A stretch of DNA of 64,000 bases, taken from contig NZ_LN913016.1 of the NCBI RefSeq assembly GCF_001487145.1, positions 620,001 to 684,000 of the forward strand, read 5' to 3'. The notes under the pieces are model-generated. The model was not told the origin of the DNA and searched no databases. It worked only from the letters and a program-made list of their open reading frames with translations. Below, piece after piece: positions 1 through 8,715 of the stretch. This stretch comes from Anaerococcus rubeinfantis (GTDB taxonomy: Bacteria > Bacillota > Clostridia > Tissierellales > Peptoniphilaceae). Numbering within the stretch: position 1 is the first letter of the stretch; the number at the start of each line of letters is the position of its first letter. The translations under genes were made by a program, and so were the position numbers.

Positions 1-2
1 TA

Positions 3-233
3 TATAACAAAGATAAAAATTCATTTATTTCTATAAGAGATAATGGAGAAGAAATCTCAAAAGATAAAGATATTTTTAAAGCATTTGTTACATCCAATAA
101 AAATCGAACAGGTGGGAAAGGTACAGGTCTGGGGCTTGTTATTAGTAAAAGAATTGTAGAGAGACATGGAGGAACAATTGAGCTAAAGAATACTATAGGT
201 AAATATAATAAAGAATTTACATTGAAGATATAA
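3..233 (+). CDS. Sensor histidine kinase, C-terminal end (partial)
   Basis: Only the last 76 residues are in the window; the 5' part lies upstream. The segment contains the G1 box (DNGEEISKD), an F-box-like stretch, and the G2 box GTGLGLVISKRIVERHGG, which together form the ATP-binding HATPase_c lid of a two-component sensor kinase. The family autophosphorylates on a histidine that is not visible here. The reading frame ends in TAA, and the AT-rich decayed stretch that follows includes remnants of a possible response regulator. The kinase class beyond HisKA/HATPase cannot be determined from this fragment. Confidence 0.85.
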   Translation, partial: YNKDKNSFISIRDNGEEISKDKDIFKAFVTSNKNRTGGKGTGLGLVISKRIVERHGGTIELKNTIGKYNKEFTLKI

Positions 234-499
234 TCAAAGATATTTTAAAAAGTCGTTTTTCAAAAGACTATGTAATATCAAAACAAAAAATAATAAATAA
301 TTTTCGATAAATCTTGTCTACTATATTTATGTAGTAAAAATTGTGATTATGATTTGAGGTGTAGAAGTTGAGAAAAAGTATAAACATGTTATTTATTGTA
401 ATTATTTGTATAGGTGGTAATGATATATTATAAGTAAATTTAGATTTAGAGATAATTTAAAACATAAGAAATATACTTATGAATATATTTTCACATACT

Positions 500-988
500 A
501 GACTTCCTTAAAATATTAAATTTTATCCATACTGACCACTCAAGCCAAACAGAAGCAGTTGCCTTAATTCAAAAATCATGATTTTATAAATCTTGACAAA
601 TTATATATTGAAAATCGAAATTTTTTATAGCTACTAATGATGATTATAATAATAAGATAAAATCATAGATTAGCTATATCTTATATACAAATTTTCAAAT
701 AGAATAACATCAAGGTTTAAATTATAAAATAAATTGGAATAAGCTTAAAGATTTATCTATATTAAAATATTAAAAAATATTTTTTCTTTCAAAAAAGAGT
801 AGGATTTGCTATATATTAAAAGTAAAAATTCTTATGAAAATAAAAACGGAAAAATTTATTTAATTGAAGGAAGTTATAATATTTATAGAGTAAAATTTAA
901 GGAGTTTTCAAAATTATTAGAGATGGTTTTTATAGAATATGAAAAAGGCTACTACTTGGTTAATAGTCTCAGACTGTTAACATACTAA
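500..988 (+). pseudogene. Decayed LytTR-type response regulator remnant (tentative)
   Basis: No intact gene fits this stretch. Between about 800 and 988 an open frame reads LLYIKSKNSYENKNGK, then FIEYEKGYYLVN, closely resembling the LytTR DNA-binding domain (ILYIES... FIRIHKGYLVN). Around 525-620 fragments in two frames (HSSQTEAVALIQK, then DFINLDKLYIENRNF) resemble the end of an AgrA/LytTR receiver domain. The fragments are separated by stops and frameshifts, and there is no good start or ribosome site. I infer a degraded AgrA-like regulator. The alternative is coincidental similarity in AT-rich DNA. Confidence 0.35.
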
Positions 989-1247
989 AAAAATTTCATT
1001 TAGACCTAATCTAGTGGTGGGTAGAAATCTCACTAGATTTCTCCATGACTTCGTTTCACTCACACTAAAACACATTTGATTTACAAGCCTTCTTCGTGAT
1101 TTCTCACTTAGTTTTAGGGATGATTGTGCTAAGCCAAGGCACAATCATCTAGTCGAGATGGTACGTAGTTTAAATTTTATTTTAAAATAAAATATTATCT
1201 ACATTCATACTTTGTCTACGCTCTGAGGCATTATTGACTAATAGTCT
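961..1247. repeat. Intergenic repeat element, copy A
   Basis: About 285 bp that matches, in reverse orientation, the element at 56354-56646. Shared blocks include agactgtt, a hairpin of agaaatct...agatttct, a cactaaaaca block, cttagttttagg, ctagtcgagatgg and tttgtctacgctctg. The stretch is bounded by a 9-bp direct repeat (taatagtct at 961-969 and 1239-1247). It contains no coding potential. It lies between the decayed regulator and the end of the K+ channel gene. Confidence 0.75.
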
Positions 1248-2254
1248 TATTTTATTTCATCACCCAGATGTCTTAATTTGTCAACTTGTTCTTCTCTTCC
1301 GAGAACTATAAGAACATCTCCTATTTTAAATGTATAATCAACAGGTGGATTGAAAATCATGGTCTCGTCTTCAATCTTTTTTATAGCTAGGACAATAAGT
1401 CCAGTTTTTTTAGGGATTTGTGCTTGAAGTAAATTTTTGTTTTCTAAGTATGAGTCTTTTTTTACAATAACTTCTTCAAGATCAAGCTCTACATCTCCAA
1501 TTCTTGTTGCTACATTTAAAAATGAGATTATATTTAGTTTTATCATCAATGATGCCATTCTTTTTCCACTTATTTCTACAGCTGATAGTGTTTTATTTGC
1601 ACCAACTTTTAATAATTTTTTGCTTCCAGATTTTGTAATGGAATTTGCAATTATATATATTTTTTTATTAAGATTTCTTGCAGTAAGGACGGTTACTATA
1701 TTATCTACCTCGGAATCGAGAGTTGAAATCAGTCCCTTAGCTTTTGTGACTCCAGCTTTTTCTAAAACTTCTTCTTCAGTAGAATGACCTTCAACCACCA
1801 AAATATTGTGATGACTATAATCGTCAAGGTCTTCACGCTTATCTGTAATAACTACAAAATTTAAATTTTCATTCATAAATTTTTGAATAATAACTTCTGC
1901 AAGCTCTCCCGATCCACAAATTATATAGTGATCACTTAGAGCAGAAATTTTTCTTTCCATTTTATTTCCCTTCCATAAATCTGCAAATTTACCTTCAACA
2001 AACATAGCAACAATTGTTGTAAATGCATATCCAACTATACCAACGCCTAAAAATATCATAAATACTGAAAAAAATTCGGATTGATCACTAGTTATACCGA
2101 CTTCAGTAAAACCTACAGTTGATATAGTTATGACTGTCATGTATAAGGCATCAATAAAATCTACTTCAAGTAATTTCATATAACCAACCACACCAATAAC
2201 TAACAAAAGTATAAAGGCATATAAAATAAATTTAAGTTTTCTTTTCTCTTCCAT
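1247..2254 (-). CDS. Potassium channel with cytoplasmic RCK (TrkA-N/TrkA-C) domains
   Basis: 335-residue two-transmembrane K+ channel. Residues about 8-30 form TM1, the pore loop carries the selectivity filter TVGFTE, and residues about 60-85 form TM2. A Rossmann-type RCK/TrkA-N domain follows (GSGELAEVI nucleotide loop near residue 113), then a TrkA-C domain (about 255-335, ending in VLGREEQVDKLRHLGDE). This MthK/Kch-like layout means a ligand-gated tetrameric potassium channel in the cytoplasmic membrane. TrkA-C domains in Firmicutes commonly bind c-di-AMP, which is suggestive here because two likely c-di-AMP receptors lie elsewhere in the window. The start follows AAGGAAAG. It is transcribed alone. 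Confidence 0.9.
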   Translation of the reverse strand: MEEKRKLKFILYAFILLLVIGVVGYMKLLEVDFIDALYMTVITISTVGFTEVGITSDQSEFFSVFMIFLGVGIVGYAFTTIVAMFVEGKFADLWKGNKMERKISALSDHYIICGSGELAEVIIQKFMNENLNFVVITDKREDLDDYSHHNILVVEGHSTEEEVLEKAGVTKAKGLISTLDSEVDNIVTVLTARNLNKKIYIIANSITKSGSKKLLKVGANKTLSAVEISGKRMASLMIKLNIISFLNVATRIGDVELDLEEVIVKKDSYLENKNLLQAQIPKKTGLIVLAIKKIEDETMIFNPPVDYTFKIGDVLIVLGREEQVDKLRHLGDEIK

Positions 2255-2357
2255 AAGCTTTCCTTATTGATTTGATTATAAAATACTAGATGGCTAAATT
2301 GGGTGCTTTATTCATGGTATAAATTAAATCTATTTAGTTATATATTTTTAATAAAAT

Positions 2358-2386
2358 TTGACACATATTTGTTTATAGTCTAGCAT
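2358..2386 (+). promoter_or_regulatory. SigA-type promoter for the first serine hydrolase
   Basis: TTGACA (2358-2363), 17-bp spacer, TAGCAT (2381-2386), 30 bp before the start codon at 2417. The -35 is a full consensus; the -10 matches four of six positions. Confidence 0.55.
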
Positions 2387-2416
2387 TAAATTAGTAATAC
2401 ATATTTTGGGGGGACT

Positions 2417-3457
2417 ATGAATAAAAATAGGAAAATCTTATCTAGTTTTACCTTTATTTTAATTATTTTTATTTTTACTTCAATCTTTAATTTTTCTAAG
2501 GCAGATGAGAGTAAAAAAAATATGTCTAGGAAACTTTCTGGGAAAAATAGTGTGATTGGATTTAAATCAGACAGATATTTAAATGAAATTGAGATGATTT
2601 ATGATTCTAATAATTTTAAGGTTCAAGAAAAGGATTCTAAATTAGATAATATAAAAAATGAAAATTCAAGCAAGGAAGATGATTATCTTTATAAGGAAAT
2701 AAATAAAATAATTTCTGAGGAAACTGAAAATTTAGATGGTAATTGGCAAGTTGCTGTTGATAGTATCAGGGGAAAATCTAATATTTCTATTGAAAGAAAG
2801 TCTTCACCTAAAAATATTAATCAATCTTCTGCTTCAACTATAAAAATTTTTGTAGGTATAGAGACTTATAGGCAAGTTGAAGAGGGAATTTTAGCTGAAA
2901 AAGATGTAGATGAAGATCTTTATTTGATGCTTAGAAATTCTGATAATGAAGCAACTAATAGATTAATTGATTTAATTGGTGACAATAATATGGATAAGGC
3001 TAGTAAAAATGTTGGAAGAATTATTTATAAAATCACTGGAGCAAATAGGACTGGTCTTTATACTAGAATGAACCAAAGAGGAAAGAATAATGTTGCTAGT
3101 GCTAAAGATTTAAATAAGGGTTTGATTGCAATATATGAGGGGAAAATTGTTAACGAAGAGCATTCTAAAAAAATGATTAAGGCAATGGCAAATAATACTA
3201 CAACTTCTAAATTTAAACTATTGGGGAAATTACCCAAAGGTGCAAAGGGATTAAACAAATCTGGAGAATATCCTGATGGTGGAGTAGAAAACGATGCAGC
3301 TATAATTGATGTTGGGGATAGTGTTTTTGCTATTTCATTTTTGGGTGAACATCCTGGCCCTGTTAGCCATAAATATGGTGAACAAGCTATAGCTATGCAA
3401 AATTTAGGAAAAAGAATATCTGAAGCTTATATGAACTTTGACAAAGATAATGAATAA
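2417..3457 (+). CDS. Secreted class A beta-lactamase-like serine hydrolase
   Basis: 346 residues. An N-terminal hydrophobic segment (about 8-28) acts as signal peptide or anchor, followed by a charged linker. The C-terminal domain carries the three marks of class A serine beta-lactamases/DD-peptidases: S140-T-I-K143, S175-D-N177 and K281-S-G283. I see no Glu-x-x-Leu-Asn omega-loop motif between SDN and KSG, so the deacylating Glu166 seems absent; that argues against an efficient beta-lactamase and for a cell-wall or penicillin-binding hydrolase role. A close tandem paralogue follows 78 bp downstream, sharing VGFKSD-YLNEIE in the linker. Start after GGGGGG. Confidence 0.8.
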   Translation: MNKNRKILSSFTFILIIFIFTSIFNFSKADESKKNMSRKLSGKNSVIGFKSDRYLNEIEMIYDSNNFKVQEKDSKLDNIKNENSSKEDDYLYKEINKIISEETENLDGNWQVAVDSIRGKSNISIERKSSPKNINQSSASTIKIFVGIETYRQVEEGILAEKDVDEDLYLMLRNSDNEATNRLIDLIGDNNMDKASKNVGRIIYKITGANRTGLYTRMNQRGKNNVASAKDLNKGLIAIYEGKIVNEEHSKKMIKAMANNTTTSKFKLLGKLPKGAKGLNKSGEYPDGGVENDAAIIDVGDSVFAISFLGEHPGPVSHKYGEQAIAMQNLGKRISEAYMNFDKDNE

Positions 3458-3535
3458 TTTAAAAGTTTTTATTATATTTAAATTCTGTATTATTTTAGAC
3501 TGTCATATATTAATAAAAATATTAATGGGGAAATT

Positions 3536-4546
3536 ATGAAAAAAAACATAAAAATTATGACAAGTATTTTTTTAACTGTTTTTATTTCAACTTTTGCTTT
3601 TACTTTGAAATCTTCTAAGTCTGATAAATTATATAAAAGTAAGGCTGTAGTTGGGTTTAAATCTGATAAATATTTAAATGAGATTGAAAATTTGTATAAA
3701 TCTGATAAGGACCTTGATGAAAATATTGTAAAAAATAAAACTAAAAAAACTAAAGAAGAAAAATCTTCAAAAAATGATGAAATTTCTAAGGAAATTGAAA
3801 AAATTATTGATGAAGAGTGTAAAAATTTGGAGGGGGATTGGCAGGTTTCTGTTGATTCTTTGAAGGGGAATTATAAAATTTCTATTTTTAAAAATTCTAA
3901 TTCTAAAAAAGAGAGTCTACCTGCTGCTTCAACTATAAAAATTTTTATCGCCCTTGAGGCTTATAGGCAAGTTGAAGAGGGTGTTTTGGATGAAAAAATT
4001 GTTGAAAATGACATTTATTTGATGTTAAGAGATTCTAACAACGAGTCTACAAATAGGTTGATTGATTTGATTGGAAATAATGATATGGATTCAGCAAGTA
4101 AAAATGTTGGAGATACTATCAAAAAAATTACTGGAGAAAATGAAACTGGTCTTTATAGAAAAATGCTTCATGAAGGTAAGGAAAATCTTGCTAGAGCCAA
4201 TGATTTGAATATGGGTCTTAGAGATATTTATTTTGGAAAATTTGTAAATAGAGATCATTCCAACAAAATTATGAAAGCTATGGCAGAAAATGATTCTACA
4301 TCAAAGTTTAAATTATTAGGAAAATTGCCACAAGGTGCCAGAGGACTTTCAAAATCTGGTGAAATTCCAAATAAAGGTGTTGAAAATGACATTGCAATTA
4401 TCGGCGTAGGAGATGAGGTTTTTGCTATTTCTTTTTTAAGTAAGTATCCGAATCCTGTAAGTCATGGTTCTGGTCCACAATTTGATGCCATGCAAAATCT
4501 TGGTCAAAGAATTACTGAGCTCTTTATAAAATATAATAAAAATTGA
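3536..4546 (+). CDS. Secreted class A beta-lactamase-like serine hydrolase, tandem paralogue
   Basis: 336 residues, arising by tandem duplication of the preceding gene: same signal segment (about 7-27), same VGFKSDKYLNEIE linker motif and the same catalytic domain. Motifs are S132-T-I-K135, S167-N-N169 (SDN changed to SNN) and K273-S-G275. As in its neighbour, no Glu166-type omega-loop motif is visible, so beta-lactam hydrolysis is not predicted with confidence. It is probably extracytoplasmic and acts on peptidoglycan peptides or penicillin. It starts after a GGGGAAA ribosome site and ends at a strong bidirectional terminator. Confidence 0.8.
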   Translation: MKKNIKIMTSIFLTVFISTFAFTLKSSKSDKLYKSKAVVGFKSDKYLNEIENLYKSDKDLDENIVKNKTKKTKEEKSSKNDEISKEIEKIIDEECKNLEGDWQVSVDSLKGNYKISIFKNSNSKKESLPAASTIKIFIALEAYRQVEEGVLDEKIVENDIYLMLRDSNNESTNRLIDLIGNNDMDSASKNVGDTIKKITGENETGLYRKMLHEGKENLARANDLNMGLRDIYFGKFVNRDHSNKIMKAMAENDSTSKFKLLGKLPQGARGLSKSGEIPNKGVENDIAIIGVGDEVFAISFLSKYPNPVSHGSGPQFDAMQNLGQRITELFIKYNKN

Positions 4547-4547
4547 G

Positions 4548-4590
4548 AAAATCCCTTAAATTTATTTTTGATAATTTAAGGGATTTTTAT
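4548..4590. terminator. Bidirectional terminator
   Basis: Hairpin with arms at 4549-4562 and 4573-4586 (aaatcccttaaatt / aatttaagggattt), with T-rich tails on both strands. It separates the convergent serine hydrolase and membrane-protein genes. Confidence 0.85.
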
Positions 4591-4598
4591 CGTTTAAA

Positions 4599-5153
4599 TT
4601 ATTTTCTTAATAGTCTTTTTAACATCAATATAATTGAAATAGCCATCATAATTATTGCCAAAACTGTGAAGATTGTAAAAAATATTTTTATAGGTCCGTC
4701 AATTTTATCTATTAAAAAATTAGCTTTTCCAAGAAATTTTTTTATATAGGAAAAATATTCAAATGTATCAAGACCTTTAAAACCTCTAACTATATTTTTT
4801 ATTAATCCAAGAGCAGGTTTTATTAAAACAAAGGAGATGATGTAGAAAATTAGAGAGAAGATATTTGCTCCAATCTCGATTGTATCAAAACCTTTGATAT
4901 TTTTATTTATCAAACTTATAGCAAATAAAACAAGGCTTAAAGTTAAAAAAAGAAGAATTAAATAATATATATTTACAATTGATGATAAGTCTTTGGGTAA
5001 AGTTTTTAAATTTATTTTTCCTAAATCAGAAAAAGATCTAATCAAACTTGAAAATCGGGTTAAAAATATAAACGATAAGCCCAAAACTATAAATTTAAAT
5101 ATTAGACATAAGATTATACTTATATTTTTCAATTTTAGATTACTATTTTTCAT
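4599..5153 (-). CDS. Integral membrane protein of unknown function
   Basis: 184 residues with about four hydrophobic segments (roughly 9-32, 60-85, 92-115 and 150-178) and a basic C-terminus (LKRLLRK). I do not recognise the family. The loop between segments 3 and 4 contains IVRGFKGLDTFEYF. It is transcribed alone, convergent with the serine hydrolase pair and divergent from the TMEM164-like gene. The start codon follows AGGAGAAGAAA, a clear ribosome site, so the gene is likely real. Confidence 0.65.
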   Translation of the reverse strand: MKNSNLKLKNISIILCLIFKFIVLGLSFIFLTRFSSLIRSFSDLGKINLKTLPKDLSSIVNIYYLILLFLTLSLVLFAISLINKNIKGFDTIEIGANIFSLIFYIISFVLIKPALGLIKNIVRGFKGLDTFEYFSYIKKFLGKANFLIDKIDGPIKIFFTIFTVLAIIMMAISIILMLKRLLRK

Positions 5154-5284
5154 TTTCTTCTCCTCTTAAAATAAATAAAATTCTTTAATATTATATTTAA
5201 CCTAAATATAATTTTTTAAAACATTCAAATCATAGACGTAAATAAAAAATTATTATATAATGACAAGGAAATTAAGGAGTTTTA

Positions 5285-6022
5285 ATGAAGGATTTTTTAA
5301 AGGTATTTTTTAGAAAAAAAGAAGACGGTTTTGTCTTTAATTCATATGGATTATTACATTTTTTCTTGTTTATTTTCATGATATTTATGGGAATTTTGAT
5401 CTATAGGCATAGAAAAAATATTAGAGAAAATAAAAAATTGTATAAGATTATAAGAAATTCTTTTATATTTTTATTAGCTTTTCAACAGCTGAGTTTTTTA
5501 TTTTTCCTATCATTTATAAGACATGACACAATCAGTGAGGCCCTTCCTCTTTATACTTGTAGGGTAAGTATTTATAGTGGATTTTTTGCCTTCTTACTTA
5601 ATAATAGAAATTTAAAAATTTTAACTATTTTTTGGGGTTTGATTGGTGGTTTGATTGGAATGCTTTATCCAGACTTAAGTCCATATTCTTGGCCACACAT
5701 AATGTATGTGAATTTCTTTTTGACCCATTATTTAGTTTTTTTGGTTTCCTTATTTTTTCTTTTTGTTGATGAGCTTAAGCTTAGTAAGGAAAATCTGAAA
5801 TTTTTATTTATTTTTGTAAATATATTTTTGATAATTACTGAGATTGTTAATTTGAAATTTGGATTAAATTACGCTTACTTATCATACAGTCCGATTTTTA
5901 CTGGTTTGTTAAAAAAATTACCAGGATATTTATATTTTGTTTTGGCAGCAATCTTATATAATTTATCGATTATTTTAAATTATTATATTTTTAAAAAATT
6001 TAATTTGATTGAAGTCAAGTGA
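5285..6022 (+). CDS. TMEM164/YwaF-family membrane protein
   Basis: 245 residues, about seven transmembrane helices. The pattern LPLYTCRVSIYSG, then FWGLIGGLIGMLYPDL, and PHIMYVNFFLTHYLVF matches the YwaF/TMEM164 (TIGR02206-like) integral membrane family, in which the conserved Cys and His of the LPLxxC and FFxxH motifs are typical. The bacterial function is not established; the eukaryotic relative is an acyltransferase in ether phospholipid metabolism. The start follows TTAAGGAG by 4 nt. A self-complementary terminator follows the stop. Confidence 0.7.
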   Translation: MKDFLKVFFRKKEDGFVFNSYGLLHFFLFIFMIFMGILIYRHRKNIRENKKLYKIIRNSFIFLLAFQQLSFLFFLSFIRHDTISEALPLYTCRVSIYSGFFAFLLNNRNLKILTIFWGLIGGLIGMLYPDLSPYSWPHIMYVNFFLTHYLVFLVSLFFLFVDELKLSKENLKFLFIFVNIFLIITEIVNLKFGLNYAYLSYSPIFTGLLKKLPGYLYFVLAAILYNLSIILNYYIFKKFNLIEVK

Positions 6023-6024
6023 TT

Positions 6025-6056
6025 TTATTTTGTAAAATTTACAAAATAATTTTTCT
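6025..6056 (+). terminator. Terminator after TMEM164-like gene
   Basis: Near-perfect palindrome, arms 6025-6036 and 6038-6049 (TTATTTTGTAAA and its complement), followed by a T-run. Confidence 0.7.
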
Positions 6057-6153
6057 TGGCTTTTATTTTTTTTATAAAAAGAGTAGGATAATATTAAGAA
6101 GTAAATTAATTATACTAACTATGCAAAGGTTTTTTTATACTAATGGAGGTATT

Positions 6154-6819
6154 ATGAAAGAATATGGAGTTTTTGATATAATTGGACCAATTATGATAGG
6201 GCCATCCTCATCTCACACAGCGGGAGCTGCAAGAATTGGACAAGTTGCTATATCAATTGTAAAAGATGGTTTTACTAGGGTAGATTTTCATCTTCACGGA
6301 TCATTTGCCCAAACTTACAAGGGACACGGAACTGATAAGGCGCTTCTTGCAGGAGTTTTGGGATTTAAACCAAATGATAAAAGACTTAGGGATTCTTTTA
6401 AAATCGCAGATGAAGAAGGCCTTGAATATCATTTTATAAAAGATGACTTGGGACCTGTACATCCAAATACTGCAAAAATTGTTTTTTATTATCCTGATGG
6501 AACCACTTCATCAGTTACCGGATCATCAATCGGTGGAGGAAATATAGAAATTATAGAAATTAACGACGTATCAATTTCTTATAATGGAAAATTCCCAACA
6601 ATAATTTTAAGGTATAGGGAACAAAAGGGTGTAATTTATGAAGTAAGTAAACTTTTGGCAACCAATGATTATAATATTGAAAGTATGAAAACAGTAAAGG
6701 CTGATGATGAGGTTACTTTAATTGTAGAATTAAATGAAAAACTTGAAAAAAGTATAATTGAAGAAATTATTAATAATAAAAGATACGATTATGCAAATTA
6801 TATAGAAGGGGTTAGATAA
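6154..6819 (+). CDS. sdaAB: L-serine dehydratase, iron-sulfur type, beta subunit
   Basis: 221 residues from the ATG that follows GGAGG; an upstream in-frame extension lacks homology. The N-terminal half has the SDH beta signature IGPSSSHTAGAARIGQ and HLHGSFAQTYKGHGTDKAL. The C-terminal half is an ACT domain (RYREQKGVIYEVSKLLA..., about 150-221), a usual site of serine binding. With the alpha subunit it deaminates L-serine to pyruvate and ammonia using an oxygen-labile [4Fe-4S] cluster, as known from amino-acid-fermenting anaerobic cocci. Its stop codon overlaps the sdaAA start (TAATG). Confidence 0.95.
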   Translation: MKEYGVFDIIGPIMIGPSSSHTAGAARIGQVAISIVKDGFTRVDFHLHGSFAQTYKGHGTDKALLAGVLGFKPNDKRLRDSFKIADEEGLEYHFIKDDLGPVHPNTAKIVFYYPDGTTSSVTGSSIGGGNIEIIEINDVSISYNGKFPTIILRYREQKGVIYEVSKLLATNDYNIESMKTVKADDEVTLIVELNEKLEKSIIEEIINNKRYDYANYIEGVR

Positions 6820-7718
6820 TGTTTAGAAAAGCAGGAGAAGTTATAGAAGAATGTGAAAGAAGAGGTCTTCACATAAAAGATTTAGTTCTTGAAGAAGAAT
6901 TAAAATCATCGCAAATTAATAAGGATGATATTTTATTTAATTTGACTGAAATGTTTAAGGTAATGGAAGAATCTGCAACAGGAAATTTAAATCATGAAAC
7001 AAAAACTGCCATGGGAATGATTGATGGATTTGCCAAAAAAATGAATGCTTATTCGAAAGAAGGAAAATCTATTACAGGAAATTTTGTAACAGAAGCTATG
7101 GCTATGGCCTTTTCAACTCTTGAAATTAGTGCAGCTATGGGAGAAATTGTTGCAAGTCCAACAGCGGGCTCTTCTGGAATTTTGCCAGCAATTTTGTATT
7201 CTTTGAAAAAACGTGAAGGATTTTCTGATGAAAAAATGGTTGATGCCATGCTTACTGCAATTGGAATTGGAAAAATAATTGGTTATTATGGATCTTTTGC
7301 AGGCGCTGAGGGTGGATGTCAAGCCGAAACTGGATCGGGAGCGGCTATGGGAGCTGCTGCAGCATGTTTTCTTTATGATCAAAGCCCAGAAGTTTGTTTT
7401 CATGCAGCAAGTTTTGCTTTCTTACATGTTTTAGGATTAGTTTGTGATCCAATTGCAGGACTTGTAGAATATCCTTGTACATTTAGAAATGCATCGGGAG
7501 TTGTAAATGCCTTTATATCTGCAGATATGGCTATGGCAGGAATCACAAGTATTGTTCCATTTGATGAAGTTTGTAAGGCAGCTGGAGAAGTTGGAGCAAC
7601 TTTACCAGAAGCTTTAAGAGAAACAGGAATTGGTGGAATAGCAGGAACAGAAACTGGAAGAAAAATAAGAAAGAAATTTTTCGCTCTTGGAAATGATGCT
7701 ACAAAAGAAGATAAATAA
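6819..7718 (+). CDS. sdaAA: L-serine dehydratase, iron-sulfur type, alpha subunit
   Basis: 299 residues, the usual length. The catalytic subunit has the motifs SPTAGSSGILPA, AEGGCQAETGSGAAMGAAA, and VCDPIAGLVEYPC, which supply the cysteines of the [4Fe-4S] cluster. It is translationally coupled to sdaAB by a one-base overlap. Together they convert L-serine to pyruvate, feeding pyruvate:ferredoxin oxidoreductase, whose gene begins at the right end of the window. A repeat element, not another gene, follows. Confidence 0.95.
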   Translation: MFRKAGEVIEECERRGLHIKDLVLEEELKSSQINKDDILFNLTEMFKVMEESATGNLNHETKTAMGMIDGFAKKMNAYSKEGKSITGNFVTEAMAMAFSTLEISAAMGEIVASPTAGSSGILPAILYSLKKREGFSDEKMVDAMLTAIGIGKIIGYYGSFAGAEGGCQAETGSGAAMGAAAACFLYDQSPEVCFHAASFAFLHVLGLVCDPIAGLVEYPCTFRNASGVVNAFISADMAMAGITSIVPFDEVCKAAGEVGATLPEALRETGIGGIAGTETGRKIRKKFFALGNDATKEDK

Positions 7719-7938
7719 TAGGTTTTGTCTAGTAAAATGACGACAAAGTAAAATTTTAAGAATTTCGACCAGATAAATAACTGTCATTTTCTGTTGTTTA
7801 TCACAATTTTAGTGTGAAACGAGTGGGGAAATCTAAGAAATTTCTCCACTTACTCTGGTCGGTCGAGATGAGTTAATGCGTAATTTTATTTTTAAACTCT
7901 TGATGAATTACTAAATTGATTTTTCTATGACTCTAGTA
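7719..7938. repeat. Intergenic repeat element, copy B (rearranged)
   Basis: About 215 bp, non-coding. The left part (gacaaagt, tttcgaccagataaata, ttttagtgtga, a gtggggaaat...atttctccac hairpin) runs in the same order as the element at 56354-56646. The right part (gtcgagatgagtt, gcgtaatttta) matches that element's left half inverted. The copy is thus a fused or rearranged version. A 7-bp direct repeat (tctagta, 7728-7734 and 7932-7938) flanks it. Confidence 0.6.
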
Positions 7939-7958
7939 GGCTTTTGCCTACTTTTTTT
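7935..7958 (+). terminator. Rho-independent terminator
   Basis: Perfect 7-bp stem AGTAGGC/GCCTACT with a tttt loop and a run of seven T. Confidence 0.8.
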
Positions 7959-7970
7959 ATTTTAATTTTT

Positions 7971-7976
7971 GGGTAT
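7971..7976 (+). promoter_or_regulatory. GGGTAT -10-like element (SigB-type, putative)
   Basis: GGGTAT lies 22 nt before the gloB start, right after a terminator. It recurs before several stress-type genes in this window. The -35 side here is only a T-run, so support is mostly from recurrence. Confidence 0.4.
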
Positions 7977-7998
7977 AAATCTTTTGAGAGGAGTTTTT

Positions 7999-8685
7999 AT
8001 GAATATTAATTTTATTAGAGCTTTTGAAGATAACTATATTTGGACAATTGAAAAAGGAAAAAATGTAATTTTAGTTGATCCAGGCGAGGCAGGCCCTTGT
8101 TTTAAATATTTAGAAGATAAAAATTTATATGCTATTTTTTTGACCCACAAGCATATGGATCATGTTGGTGGAGTAAAAGAATTGAAGGAAAAATTTAAAG
8201 AAGCAATAGTTTATGGACCAAGTGAAACTGAAAATTTAAATGATAAAACTTTAAAAGATGAAGATGAGTTTGAAATTTTTGGATATAAGATTACAGTTTT
8301 AAAAACAAATGGCCATACTGAAGAGCATATTTCATATTTGGTTGAAAATAATTTATTTTGTGGAGATACAATTTTTTCTTCTGGTTGTGGCAGGGTATTT
8401 ACAGGTGATTACCAAAGTTCTTTTGAATCTGTTCAAAAAATTAAAAATTTAAATAAGGAAACTTTGATTTATCCAGCCCACGAATATACTATTGATTGTA
8501 TTGAATCATCAAAAAGAATTATTAAGGATAAAATAATGGATGATGCAATAATGGAGGCTAAAGAAAAAATTTCAAAGGGATTTCCTAGTCTTCCAACAAG
8601 TGTAGGAAAAGAATTTTTGATTAATCCATTTTTTATGGCAAAAGATTTAGATGAATTCAAGGAATTTATTAAAATTAAAAATTGA
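7999..8685 (+). CDS. gloB: Metallo-beta-lactamase-fold hydrolase, glyoxalase II type
   Basis: 228 residues from the ATG after GAGAGGAG. The zinc-binding motif is THKHMDHVGG (THxHxDH), followed by NGHTEEH, FCGDTIFSSGCGR and a C-terminal PAHEYT. The tail (LPTSVGKEFLINPFF) corresponds to the PTT...NPFLR substrate segment of hydroxyacylglutathione hydrolases. It therefore probably hydrolyses S-lactoyl-type thioesters in methylglyoxal detoxification. Glutathione may be replaced by another thiol in this organism. It has its own putative stress-type promoter. Confidence 0.85.
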   Translation: MNINFIRAFEDNYIWTIEKGKNVILVDPGEAGPCFKYLEDKNLYAIFLTHKHMDHVGGVKELKEKFKEAIVYGPSETENLNDKTLKDEDEFEIFGYKITVLKTNGHTEEHISYLVENNLFCGDTIFSSGCGRVFTGDYQSSFESVQKIKNLNKETLIYPAHEYTIDCIESSKRIIKDKIMDDAIMEAKEKISKGFPSLPTSVGKEFLINPFFMAKDLDEFKEFIKIKN

Positions 8686-8710
8686 CTAAAAATATAAAAA
8701 AATTTATAAT
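8682..8710 (+). promoter_or_regulatory. SigA promoter of the fluoride-riboswitch transcript
   Basis: TTGACT (8682-8687, overlapping the gloB stop), 17-bp spacer, TATAAT (8705-8710). Transcription would start immediately before the riboswitch. Confidence 0.85.
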
Positions 8711-8715
8711 ACTTA

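Noticed and set aside
368-433. Short 21-codon frame starting with TTG, considered as an AgrD-like autoinducer peptide
   Set aside because: No conserved Cys ring or charged tail, weak start, and no AgrB neighbour.
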